Assembly (NCBI GenBank): GCA_947034895.1
Contig: OX344764.1
Span: forward strand, 44,125,348-44,189,347
Direction: 5' to 3'
Length of the DNA stretch: 64,000 nucleotides
From: Rhytidiadelphus loreus
Lineage: Eukaryota > Streptophyta > Bryopsida > Hypnales > Hylocomiaceae
Both the position numbers and the translations under genes were made by a program. Every line of letters begins with the position of its first letter. The stretch's first letter is position 1. Positions 50,116-61,616 of the stretch are shown here, one piece after another. The notes beneath the pieces were generated by a model that made no database searches, was not told the origin of the DNA, and was given only the letters and a program-made list of their open reading frames with translations.

Positions 50116-50248
50116 TCTTTAATTTCCACCTTGAAGCCATTCATGTCTCTCCAACCAACCAATGACTTTTTACAAATCAAACTTAATTCAATCCTAGGGA
50201 TTATGGGAGGGATTATCCCAATCTTCAAGGAGAAATGGTTTAGGCTGG

Positions 50249-51130
50249 TTAACCCTTTAGTGACCGGTCGACCACTTTTTGGTTGATTTTTGGACTCTCG
50301 GTCTAATATTGTTCAAAATACATTTGATCACAAAAATCTCAAAGAGGAACGCAATTAGAATGTCTTTGTGCGCTTCAAGCAAAACCAATTTCAAGAGAAT
50401 TGGAGCATTGATGAATTAGCTATGAGGTTGCAAACTCAAATGGCCTAGACCTTCAAATGGGAAGTCTTTAACAAAAATACAAAAAAATATCAACCAAATT
50501 GTGAGATTTTTTTGTAACTTGATGTTTTGACAAGGCATAAGTGTTGTTTTGTAATCTCATGAATGCCCTTAGTAAACTTATGCATCGGTATTTATGTAGC
50601 GCAAACTCTAAAGGGCATTCAAGTCAATGATTTTTTAAGACTTAAAGAAAGGAATTCAAACTCCAACAAGCTCTAGAAGCAAACATGATTAAGAGGTACA
50701 TTTCACTTTCTTCAATGTACCAAATCTGCACATTTTAGAAGGGTATTTGTTTTGATGACCACAAATGACCATTTTTTGTGCACTTCAAAATTTTTTAACT
50801 AATTTCACAAAGCTTGAAAAAATATGAAACGATAGTTAGATGTTTGTTCTACTTGTCTTTTGAGGGAAATTTACTAAAAAATATTTAAAGATGTTTCACT
50901 TCCCAAATTCAATTTTAGCCTTGAAAAGGTTGATTTATGGACTTGCTACCTCATTTATAGCAATTTGTACCGTTGGATGAGTTTGATTTTTTGTTAGGTT
51001 GAAGAATCTCCCTTATGGAAACACTTTGTACGGTTTGATCTAAGACTGCATCTTTAGAATGGACACAAAATTCATTTTCTTGAAAAATTACACCCGCCCT
51101 CCAAATCAACCACAGTCACTAAAGGGTTAA
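50249..51130. mobile_element. piggyBac-like non-autonomous element 2 (TTAA flanked)
   Basis: TTAA at 50249-50252 and 51127-51130 bound an 874-bp body. The left end is CCCTTTAGTGACCGGTCG; the right end, reverse-complemented, is CCCTTTAGTGACTGTGG. A subterminal GGTTGATTT block is also inverted. No transposase frame. A decayed GGTAG-family MITE lies inside it (about 50690-50955). Confidence 0.6.
50690..50955 (+). mobile_element. MITE, 'GGTAG' family copy G, degraded and nested
   Basis: Interior sequence co-linear with copies A and B (AGGTACATTTCACTTTCTTC, then AAAAAATATGAAACGA), ending near GGACTTGCTACCTCA. The left end is not recognisable. It lies inside piggyBac-like element 2, so it is either a later insertion or part of the captured filler. 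Confidence 0.45.
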
Positions 51131-51368
51131 TAATGTCATGAGAAAATTTGGCTTTCCTAACTCACACTTGGTTTACCATAAAAGGACAAGCATATGACTA
51201 CGGATTCAAGCCTTCCAATCCTTTACTACGTTTGCAACCATTTTGCAACTATATATGAATGAAATTTTAATTTCTAACTTTTCAGAGACATAATCACATA
51301 TATTCTATATCTTAGAAAAATTTCTTAACAAAATTCATATCAAATATCAAATATCCTAAAAAAAATCT

Positions 51369-51372
<4 letters not shown>

Positions 51373-51446
<74 letters not shown>
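51373..51446. repeat. (TA)n microsatellite
   Basis: About 74 bp of alternating TA, inside a dispersed repeat related to 17.2-17.6 kb. Confidence 0.95.
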
Positions 51447-51451
<5 letters not shown>

Positions 51452-53110
51452 GTATAACATCATGGTACCAATATAAACCAAAGTTATCCTATCATTATAA
51501 AATTAAAAATTCAACATACCATGGTTATAGGCCCAAAGTTCAAATTGCAATAAAACATTGAATTTTTCAAATTTTCAAATTTGAATAGAAAATAACCTTG
51601 AAAATTTTCATTTCATTAGTTTGGCACAAATCCAAAATGTATCATATTAATTTATAAAGTAGAAATACTTTAATGTAGCACTAGTCATTTCTGGACCCTT
51701 AAAAAAATGCCCTAAAGTGAGACAAGGGTATAGGCAAAAGACAAGTAGTGCATTGTAAAGAAGTCACGGTTGTAGGATTAGTTTCTTTGTTGGGAACTTG
51801 GCAGAAACATATTCTAAGTTTTATAGAAAAACCTTGATGCAATGGTAGACTTGTGTGAAGAGCCTTGCTGCCAAAAAATTGTTTGTGATTTGAATTAGGG
51901 TAGAAGTACCTATTTGTGATAATTTGTGATAATTTGAGCATTTCAACTTGTAGGATATAGAAAATTCATTGAGAGATTGAGCTCAATGTGTGCAAACATA
52001 AAGATGAGAAATAATGATTTTTTTTTTTCTTTCCAAAAATGAATTTTTTATTCAATATAAATGTGGATTTTTAATTTGGATCCATTCCAGTCTTATAGAC
52101 TCACCTATTACAGTTAGCTTTGGCATTTTTCCCTAAGCAAGGAAGGAAGAGAGATGAGTGGATGAGAAGGTACAAACACAAAATCTTTTTCAATGAATGG
52201 TGCATCCAACTATTACCCACAATTGTTTGAAATAGTTACTTCTACTGTAGCAATCACCATAGTTCAATTTCGATGGACAATGTATTTGAATTAATGACAA
52301 CAAAACATTTCTAAGTCTTAGAGAATCAATATTCAAGTTAGAAAAGAAAAATAATAGATACACATTTGTCATATTAGCCTAGGCAATATATCATTTTTGA
52401 ATTTCATACGTATTCAAAATTATTGTATATGGATGGTGACATCAAAATATATGCATGGGTGGCTCTTTTTCTAAATTAAATTAATTTTTTTGAATAATCT
52501 CCCATGTTTTATACACTCTCATACTTATTCATTTTTCAATGGTCCATAACAACTTCAATTGGGGTCAAGTGTCTATGCACTTGTTTATTTAACTCAAAAA
52601 TCAATTTTCTTGCCATTTGTACCCATTTCCTAACCCACCCACAACATTATAATCTATATACACCCTCAAAATCAAGGGATCCACAATAAGCCACATTTAG
52701 GTACTTCTACCTTAGCTAAAATTCACATTAAGAATACTATATAACCCCAACATCTTCTTCTTTTGAAAAATTAATAATACAATAGTGAGTGAATATTCAA
52801 TCATATTCACTTACAATGTCCTCAAGCACTCCTCTCAAATTGGATGGAAAAAAAAAATTCCATCCTACAACCCCTCCTCAAATCATCCAAAAGACACAAA
52901 ACAACCACAACATTGCATAGGGTTAAACAATCAATGGTTGTCTTCACAAGGTTAAATAGTCAATGGTTATGGATTGTGGAATGGAAATGGGGTTGTCTTC
53001 TATCACTTATAGGAATCTATAACCTTCCCCAACTATACTAAAAGTTGTTAAAAAAAATCCGCAGTTGTAATTAGCTGATTATCAACAAAAATACTTCCCC
53101 AATATGACAA
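51447..53110. other. AT-rich intergenic DNA, no gene
   Basis: Non-coding; 51447-51640 resembles 17350-17580. No supported gene, RNA or element boundary. Confidence 0.5.
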
Positions 53111-53332
53111 CACTACGAGAGAAAGGGGTGTTTTAAGTGTGTTTTTAAGTATAATCCTAGAGATAAGATATTAAGTAATGATTTTTATGTAGATTTTTAG
53201 TAAAAAGTTATTGAAAGTACACATATTTTCAGTAAATTTTTACTAAAAATCTACATAAAGGTCAACATAAAGATCATTACTTAATATCTTATCTCTAGGA
53301 CTATACTTAAAACACCCCTTTCTCTTGTAGTG
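53111..53332. mobile_element. CACTA-type MITE 2 (palindromic)
   Basis: A 222-bp sister of the 49.9-kb element. It starts CACTACGAGAGAAAGGGG and ends CTCTTGTAGTG, with the 3-bp direct duplication CAA at 53108-53110 and 53333-53335. It lies 63 bp past the stop codon of the isoaspartyl dipeptidase relic. Confidence 0.85.
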
Positions 53333-53395
53333 CAACAATACCCCAAATACGAGTAATACATGAAGGAGTCAATATTTCCATTTAAAAAGTGGACA

Positions 53396-56220
53396 TCAAG
53401 ATGATGGCCACGTTTGGGCTGCTGCCTCTTTCCAATCCTTGAGAGGCTCATGCATATTGACACCTCCGTCAATGCACGAGGGTCTTTTCAGAGAAGCAGC
53501 TTTCTTAGAGAAGAAAGCTTCACGACAATTATCTCCGCCTCTCTCAGACGGTGACTTTAACAATTTGCCACGGGCAATCACATACTGCACTTCAAGACTT
53601 TGGGGACTCAATACCAAGATGTCCGCATCTGCACCTGCCTCCAATTTCCCTGCACAGGATGCGACTTTAATTGTCAAAAGAAGTGCATGCGCGGCATCAA
53701 GGATTGCACAAAATCACAAATCATAAAGAGCATAATAAGTAGAGTTTCTGAGAAGGCTGGAATGATCACTGGGCCATCTTGATTAGAGTCTAAAAAAACA
53801 TAAGAGAAAGGGATCCCCAAGTGGTTGATCTCATTCACCATTAGTTATTACAAATACAACAAGCTACTCTATGCCTTGGATAGGACTTCATCCTTAGCAA
53901 TATTACCCTATGTAACCTATATAGAATTCCAGGTCTGAACGGCAGGTCCTCTTATACTAACCTGACCCCAGCAATCCAAGTGACAAAACAAAGTTACTGA
54001 AATGATTACAAAAAACCTAGACACGAGACTCACTCAACACGATACAATGGAGACAAGGCATGAATCGGGGTTAACTCTTAATTGAAGCGACGGATATAAG
54101 GCGGGGTTGGTAATGGAATGATGGAAAATTCCTAGACGCAGGACTCTCTCAACACGTGTAATAAGTAACACATGCTTGCTGAAAGCTAACCTTTACTGAT
54201 GCCAAAGTTTCTTTAGTTTGTAGTTACATAAGAACATCTGGAAGGGCAAAAGGAGATCTCTACGATACAAATGGAGAGGCACGGCAGTGTTGTTACCTTT
54301 TGATTTAAACGACAGAAAGGAGGCGGGGTTGGTTGTGCTCAATTGCAGTGCATCCTCGAGTGCCCATTTGCCATCCTGCACAAGTCGCCGGATGGTATTC
54401 AGATTTGCTTTCGGAGATGCAACAGTGTAGTCCACAAGTTGTCCTTGTGAGTCAAACTTTGGCAGAGAGCCAAACGCATCCGACGAGAGGGAGACTCCCC
54501 GGAGTGCCGGATTCCCAACCCGCTTGCTCCAATCCATCAAGGCGATGTGTGAGTCTTCATTGCCTTCTTGATCGGATGTGAAGTCCACTTGCCCTCCTCT
54601 GTTCACCCATTTCTAAGCCGCCTGTATCCCCAAACCAAAAGAATCTATTATATATTGGACATTGTAAATGGTGTTTGCTTGTTAGTTCTACAAGACAAAC
54701 CTGGCAAAAAATTGCACCACATTGTGTCAAGCCAGTTCAATGTACTACTTGACAACTATAGATATGAATTGAGGGGATCCCATTTGCTTAGAGTACCTTT
54801 CCCATGGGTTGAAAAATAATCGATTTACAATGCAAGTGTCAAGGTTTTATCACATGTCAAAGGAGTTTCCAAGAGATACATCGTGGATCCAATACGTATG
54901 GTTCAAGGATAGTCTAGGTTTGTGACTACAATCCTACTACTTCAACAATTCATAACGTATTCATACGTATCCAAATAATTCATATTTCATTACATTGCAA
55001 TACTTTTAAATGAAAGATAGAAAACAAGACCAAAAATAAGACAAACAACTGCGCCACAAGAAGCTCTGTCCCTACATTTGCTCGCTTTTCGAGTAGCACT
55101 AATCTACTCAACTTTCTCGCATTCATTGTAACCATAACCTTTGTCAATGCGAAGCCTCCTTCTCTCTGGTCTAGAGCCAATACAATAGAATACAATCAAT
55201 CATTATTCCAATAAAGGAAATCACAGGAATCGGATTCCTATCTTAATTGGAAACAGAATTAAGTTCCAAGTCATGACCTTGAGAAGAGCAGGCCCGCGAG
55301 AAGAGACGTGAGTGGGAATCATGTGCTTCAGAGGAATGGCACCCTCACCACATCCCACAGGGGTTGCAAGAGGGAATCTGCAGAGCCTGTGTGGAAGTGC
55401 ACAATGCCTGCCTTGCCGGACAGCATCCCTCCCACTCGGGCATCTGTTACTAAGCCCAATAGCTCCTGTAATTGACACAAAAGATTGTTACAGTAAAACA
55501 AGTCAAAATGTTGGGAACCTCGTTTGCGTAGGGCCCTCTTCTCGTGGGTTCAAAAGTCACTCATTTACAATGTAAGTGTCTTTTAAACAAGTGACTTGTA
55601 AGAATATTATAAGCTAAGAGCACTGTAATAAAGGTACCTATACTCAGCGCTCAGGGTATTCCCACCGGTAGATATATCTACAACTGAAACCAGGGTCTTA
55701 AACCTAATTCATAAAGTCTTTCCAAACGTAGATAGAACCATTTCCTTTCTAGCAAACAAGCTTGTACTTCAGAAACTTGATAAACTTCTGAAAAAAACAA
55801 TATAATTCCAGTGACGTGTAAACTGCAGTGATTTGTTATCCTACAAATCTTGTTTTCCAGATACAAATATAAGAATCCAATGTGGATGCTCGTGAAGTGT
55901 CATTTTTTGTTTGATTACCTTACCCCTAAACCCTAAAACCCTAAACCCTAAACCCAAAAACGTCCATGCCTTCATTGGCAACCTGCTGAACATAAAATTT
56001 TGATCGGGAGAGAGTAGACCTGGGTAGAGGGCCAGCTGCTGCGATGGTCACTGATGGCAATCTCACCGGCACCAACAACTTCCTCAATGAGCTGCAAATC
56101 GCGAATGAGGGAGCCAGTGAGAGTAGGAGACGGCACGCGGTAGCACCCGCTCCACATGTGCGCCGTGATACCCTGCTCTTGCAACGCCGCCACTTTCACC
56201 CGCAGATTCTCCAGGCTGTT
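53396..56220 (-). pseudogene. iadA-like: isoaspartyl dipeptidase-like (M38 amidohydrolase) gene, 5'-truncated and frameshifted
   Basis: IadA-type enzymes hydrolyse beta-aspartyl dipeptides released from damaged proteins. Four exons on the minus strand keep proper splice sites: 56220-56020, 55465-55278, 54612-54297 and 53649-53396. They read, in family order, SGCYRVPSPTLTGS, GEIAISDHRSS, DARVGGMLSGKAGIVHFHTG, IPLKHMIPTHVSSRG, NRGGQVDFTSD, LSSDAFGSLP and KLEAGADADILVLSPQ, ending TGA at 53398-53396. Residues equivalent to the later metal ligands (His in HFHTG, His in THVS, Asp in LSSD) are present. Two defects are visible. The exon at 55465-55278 is 188 nt and needs one more base near 55345 to keep frame. 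The N-terminal part (about 100 residues, including the HxH metal site) is absent from 56.2 to 64 kb. A remote first exon or an assembly error cannot be excluded. The protein type is typical of bacteria. Confidence 0.75.
55923..55955. repeat. interstitial plant telomere-type repeat
   Basis: Four to five near-perfect CCCTAAA units, one with an extra A, inside the first retained intron of the isoaspartyl dipeptidase relic. Confidence 0.8.
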
Positions 56221-57161
56221 CTGTACACGAGCATGCCATGGTTCCACATCATCTAAAATGGCCAAGTTTAAACGGTCCCTCATCGCATGGAGATGCATTT
56301 TAACACATTCATGGTGCAAATAAGAGTTCAAGTAAGGACAAGGGAGTTGATTTAAGTATGCAGCACTTGTAACAAAGGATAGAGAGATTATGCACAATTT
56401 GACGCGCTAACAAGGAATTGGATGTCGATTCGAGGTTTTCCATACGGGAATTTTTGGAAACTGAACTAGGAACCAACTCGCTTTTCATTCCAAAAAATCG
56501 TAACTAATCCTACAAGACTCCAAAATATGTGATAACATGCATTTTTCATCACTCCAATTTCACAACATTCTAAAGCACTTGGGACTGCATACCCTTCTCC
56601 ACCACAGAGAAGTGTCCGATAATTGCAAAAGAAAATTAAAGAAACATTTCCATCACTGCAGAGACTCCCCTAACAAAACTCTAAACACTTGACAATGTAG
56701 CTTTGCAGGAACTGTCATGGTCTCAAGATTTTGTTCAAAGGAAATCTAAATTCGTCTTGATGCACAGTTGAGGAAGACGCTGCAGAATGTTATGAGTTGC
56801 CATCGCAAGACATTCACTCCCATTTTTTTTTGGAGCAAGCAAAGAGTGTCAATACTGCTGTCACTACACGCTCTTCCTTACAAAGATCGATTCCATGAAG
56901 GACCATCTCTACTCCAAATACACAAATCACAGGGATTGCCAAACTTTTTTGAACCTGCGGGAAACCTTAATAGGGACGTGCCACATGGAGCTAAGAAATT
57001 TGACAATGTGGCTTTGCAAGGACTATCATGAACTCAAAATTGAGTTCGAAAGGAACGCAGTTTTTTTTATTGAAGAACAGTTCCAAGGAGTGTCGAGGGG
57101 AGATCCTATCCAGTGTTTTGAGAAAATTCACTATTAGCGGAAATGGACGGATAATAAAAAT
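56221..57161. other. non-coding sequence upstream of the truncated gene, with an internal duplication
   Basis: The segment at about 56690-56750 (GACAATGTAGCTTTGCAGGA) is repeated with changes at about 57001-57060 (GACAATGTGGCTTTGCAAGG). It may mark the edge of the insertion that replaced the 5' exons. No HxH-encoding exon of the dipeptidase was found here on either strand. Confidence 0.4.
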
Positions 57162-57685
57162 ATGATATTTGTTTATTTATTTCGAAGGTGTTTTTCAAAG
57201 GTGTTGGCAACATATGAAGAAGTAGTGGGAGGTGTTTCAGCCCATTTAGATCTTGTGAAGGGAGTGAATAGTGCAACAAAGTTGGCAACTAAGCACGCAA
57301 TTTTAGATGCTACAGTGAGTTCCGGTATTGGTTTAAGATTCGGGACAGGTGGACCATTGCTGAGACAAATAAGAAAAGTATTACAAGTTCACCCGCGCAA
57401 TCTCTCAGCTGTCATTTCTAGACGAGAAGTTATGGATAATAACGGGGTGTTTGTATGTATGCTAATGCTTCAAAAAAATGCACAGATGGACTCGGCCTAA
57501 AAGAACGCACCCGTATCATTGAGTGGTGGGTGGTTGAGAGCCAAGTCTCACCAAATAAAAAGGATGTAACCCGGAAGTGGTGGTCACTGAGTGTTTACGA
57601 AACAAAGCCGACGCATTATTTGCAAGAAACACATGTAAATTCTTGCCCTAAATCCATAGTAATAATACACTTTGGGGGCTATTGA
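57162..57685 (+). pseudogene. fragment of an unrecognised, probably repetitive gene
   Basis: Two overlapping frames (57162-57500 and 57455-57685) join by a frameshift near 57460. The combined text includes QVHPRNLSAVISRRE, ERTRIIEWWVVE, SQVSPNKKDVTRK and ETKPTHYLQETH. This resembles, from memory, uncharacterised multi-copy proteins of mosses and other early land plants, but I cannot name the family. The frameshift and lack of a proper start point to a relic. Confidence 0.35.
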
Positions 57686-58674
57686 TGCTTGGATACCTTA
57701 GTGAATTGCATGGAGTTTTGTGCAGGGTTGTAGTACAAAGTTGTAGTGTGATACTTGTACCATCTAGAAAGTGTGAATAGTGGTGAACTATTCATCTAAA
57801 ATTGTGTTTAGTAGTCCACACATTTTGACAATAGTCGTGATTTAGGATAATCATTTCTCATCTAAAGTCCGTTGGAGTCCTAGGGACTATATGAAATGGA
57901 AGTGTTCAGTAGTCTTAACATGTTGAGTCCAATATGAGTAGTCTAAGGTACCATAAAAGTACTCTAAATTTCACTATGAGTCTTTTGAAGTGCATGTTGA
58001 GTACTGTGAGGATGGATTAAAATACTCGACAATCCACTATGACTTGACTAACGTACCGACCGGAATTGGGATTCAATAGGTACATCAGAAGTGTTTCACA
58101 AGTCCGTAGTACATGTAGTACGTGTAGATGTGCAAGATGTAGGACCTTCGATGGACTTTTCAAGTAGAATGAGTCCTTTAGTCACCTAGTCATCTTCCCC
58201 CTAACTTGCAGAGGGACATTCAGGGACTTTTATAGTCCAAAAAACCACTCAAATGTGAGAGTCTAAACACCCTAAGCACAATTGTATAGTGACATGTACA
58301 ACACTTGATTTGTAATTACAAAATGGACTCTGAGTATAGTAAACTTGTAGGATTATATATTCTTGAAGCACTTGTGGCTACTTCTACACCACATCCTATG
58401 TAATTGCTAAGTACTGCAAAGGATTTTGGGACAATTCTAGGAGTCATTGCTAAATAAAATCTAGTATTTAGAACCAAAATGGACTAGTTTGGAAATTTTG
58501 GTTCTTTGAACTGGTCAATTCCTCCTATCGCAAGGATTAAACAACACTATGAGGATCTCAGAATGGACTAATGAGTTGTACAATACTCATCATCTTACAC
58601 CCATTTACCCAAGTACACAATCATATTCCAATTGATTCATATTAAATTATTAAATTATTAATGGACCCTTTTCC

Positions 58675-58800
58675 TAAACCCTAAACCCTAAAGGCCCAAA
58701 GCATGAGCTCATTGAACCTACTGCAAAGATAAGAAAATAAGGAGACCCTAAAATCCTAAAGGCCCAAACCAAGAGCTGCCCAAATCTACTGCAAGCGCTA
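58675..58800 (+). repeat. telomere-like units and a small tandem duplication
   Basis: CCTAAACCCTAAACCCTAAA at about 58675-58692 is followed by a duplicated segment, CCTAAAGGCCCAAA(GC/CC)A..GAGCT..., with copies at about 58686-58727 and 58755-58796. Confidence 0.55.
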
Positions 58801-58842
58801 GCAAAGCGAGAAGGTTAAACCACTGTTCATTGCTGATATAGA

Positions 58843-59885
58843 TTACAGTTTTGGTTTAGAAGACCCTGCCCAGCTCAATTTCATAGCCAAATTGTGACTT
58901 AAATAATTGAATGCATTGCAATCCCCAAATAACTTTGTAATGCACATCCCTAAACAAGATCGGGAGTTCAATAGATTAGTAATTGTGGTTGGTCTTGGCT
59001 TCATCTTTGGCAATCCAACTTTCAATATCATTGATCCTGGCTTCACAATCCCTTGAGCTTCCCACCACTCCTCATGCATCTCCTTCTTGCACTTCCCTGA
59101 AATACAACTTATGAACTCTTGGAAGTGATACCTGCAATAGATTGGGTGGTATGCACATTTGCAACTTGCAAAAACAATGGCCCACATGGGGTCAAATCCT
59201 AAGCCGCAATAAACACACACCTACACCTCAAACCATTCAACCGAAATGGCAACAAGGACAGTCAAAATCGGTTGTGGTGGCACTAACCGGAACAACTTAG
59301 ACCCTGATTTCTAAACAAACCACTCTAACTTGGACTCCGGACTCCGTTGCCTTCACTTTCAAGTAACCGCAATGGCCATCACTTGCCCAAATCTCACAAA
59401 AAGCCACAATTTTTTTTAGCCATCAATCTCCTACGTCAACAAATCTAGTAAACTACTCATGTACCCTAAATCTAAACCACTCTCAGAAATCCTTTTGAAC
59501 TCAGTCTCTTTCAATCCCTCCAGGGATTCCAGTTTCCCAAGTGCATTAGACAACTTCTCTAAACAAAATTCCATCTGATCCTTGGCCCGTCTACTACGGT
59601 ATAATCTTGTTGGGCATGTCTCTCTCGGGTTAGGGATTGTACCTTCCTCCCATACTCCTCACTAATTAACCCTCCGTAGATCTTCTACGATTGAAGAGCT
59701 ACTAGTAGTGCATCGGAACCTCCAAAACCCTCGTAACCAAGATGATCTCTTAAAACAATCTCCTCCCGCAAAGGACTGTCCAGTTGACTAAATGTCTTTG
59801 ATCCAGAACTGCCATCTTTACCGGGCAAGTAGCAATCTTCATCGTCTGAAAAAAAAGACTCTTCCAACACCCTCCCTTGCTTCAT
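58843..59885 (-). pseudogene. zinc-finger-like gene fragment, status unclear
   Basis: The minus frame 59220-58843 begins at a non-splice-confirmed ATG and reads CVYCGLGFDPMWAIVFASCK, then CAYHPIYCRYHF and GKCKKEMHEEWW, a C2-C-C-H-C-H-C-C pattern like a PHD or RING-type finger. Upstream, frame 59885-59685 has an acidic start (ESFFSDDEDCYLPGKDG). I could not connect the two by splice sites. It may be a spliced gene with missing exons or a remnant of the same repetitive family as 57.2-57.7 kb. Confidence 0.3.
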
Positions 59886-61255
59886 CTGCTTTTGTCGTTG
59901 CCTTAGCTATTCAATGTTTGTCCACTCAGTGTAGGCGGCCCAATTCAAGTTGCAATTTTTTTTCTCCTAGTAGTAGAAGCCTCTGGCCATGCCCAACGAG
60001 ATTAACCGTGATAACAACAAACAATGTTTTTGATGACCATAAGCTAAGGAGACTTTTTGAAGCACTAGAGTTTAGTGATGCTAGCCAAAACATACTTCTG
60101 GCTAGGTCTCTTGCTGTTCTTATCACGGATGCCGATGGCTTCCATAAGATACTCGTCCATCCAGACACTCATAGGTGTGAGAAGAAGAAAATGTGGGATT
60201 ATCATGTAATCCACTACTTCGCCAAGCATTTTGATAGTTTTCCTAGGCTTGCTATTGGGATAAGATTCAATGTCTATGTAATTTATCGGAGATTGCTATT
60301 TCGCGTGCGCAGAGCGGTGAGCAGTGAGCGTAGGGTCGTGAGCGTAGAGCGCAAAAAGTTGTACTTTTTTTTGCTAAAAGTTAAAGTTAAATAGAGACAA
60401 AAGATAAAAGTAAAAGTAAAAGTAAAAATAAATGTGAAAATAAGAATAATAGTGTAGTGTTAGGGCCCTATAACTGTGGAAACTATAGTAACCTAGTGAT
60501 CGATGTAGCAAGAGGTGTTTAAATTATAAATAGAGTAGTCATCAATTTGGGTAGATTATTATGTACCCTATGGCCGTGGGTTGTAAAGGCTTATTAAAGC
60601 AAAAATATTTACATATGGATAAGATCACAATACAAGTATAGGTCATTTTATCATCATTCTTGTAAAAGTGAAAATATTATGTCCCTCAATTGTCCGAGTA
60701 GTAAAGTGTTGCTGTGAAATAGAATTTCAGGGTAGGGTGTATGTGTTCATGAATGTGGACTTAGTTGAGTTGCTCTAACCATATGGTATTTCAACTTCCA
60801 ATTTTTTAAATAGGTTTAAGTCTTGCAACTTGTAAAGATTATCTTCTGTGAAATTTGAATTATTAACATTTTGGGAATCCCCATCTTCATGTCCATGTGG
60901 GGAGTATGGGTGCATGAGGGAATATGCATGAATGTGATGATAGTGACCAAGGACTAAAGGACCCAGGTAAAATAATGAGATCAGAATAAATTAAGCTAAG
61001 GTTACCCCCTAAAGGCCCGTTTGTCCCGTTAGGGGACAATTTGGGTCCAGTAGGATTCTGTGACCTCAATTTGTAGAGAAATTTTTTGGGATTTTTTGAG
61101 GTTTTGCGGTTCTGCGAGAGATTTGTGGATATATAATTTTTATTTCAATTGGTGCTCAGGAGAAAAAGTTATGCCAAAAATAGAGTTCGGTAGGTAGTAT
61201 AAAAAAGTCACAAAAAGTCAAAATAAATTTCTTAAATATTTTTTCCCAAATCTAG
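59886..61255. other. intergenic DNA, no supported gene
   Basis: A plus-strand ATG frame, 59792-60394 (200 codons), runs across this region. Its N-terminal third is antisense to the acidic minus-strand frame and its tail is low-complexity Arg/Lys, so I do not accept it. 60380-60440 is an AAAGTA-rich simple tract. Confidence 0.4.
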
Positions 61256-61616
61256 AGTAAACTTGCCATTCACCGCACACATCCAATAACCAAACAACAA
61301 TAGTTGCCAATTACCGCACGCCAATTGTACAATGCAACTACTAATTCATTTGGGATGGAAGCATAATTTTGTATCACCGCCCAATGACCACACACCGTGC
61401 GGTCAAGGGGTGCAAGGAATTTTTAATTAGATTTCAACTTCATCGCCTTTTAATTGTAATAAAATTTGTAAGAAGAAATCTTTTTGCATTTCGTTTGTTG
61501 AAGGTGAATCTAATCATGACATTTAATAATCACACCAAATTTCAAAACATGTAAATCTCTATATTTATGTGGAGAAGGATTTGAATTTTGTCCGTGCGGT
61601 AATTGGCAAGTTTACT
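61256..61616. mobile_element. 361-bp TIR element of unassigned superfamily
   Basis: The left end AGTAAACTTGCCATTCACCG and the right end, ending GGTAATTGGCAAGTTTACT, are inverted copies over about 23 bp with two or three differences. Interior copies of the terminal motif (TTGCCAATTACCGCAC at about 61300; GTGCGGTCA at 61398) suggest subterminal repeats. No transposase; target duplication unclear. Confidence 0.5.

Noticed and set aside
55339..55352. A 23-nt intron (GTGAGG...GAAG) instead of a frameshift in the dipeptidase exon
   Set aside because: Far below the minimum plant intron length; a single-base deletion explains both the frame change and the 188-nt exon length.
59792..60394. 200-codon ATG frame on the plus strand
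   Set aside because: Overlaps a more protein-like acidic frame on the other strand and ends in low-complexity Arg/Lys codons; no family similarity seen.
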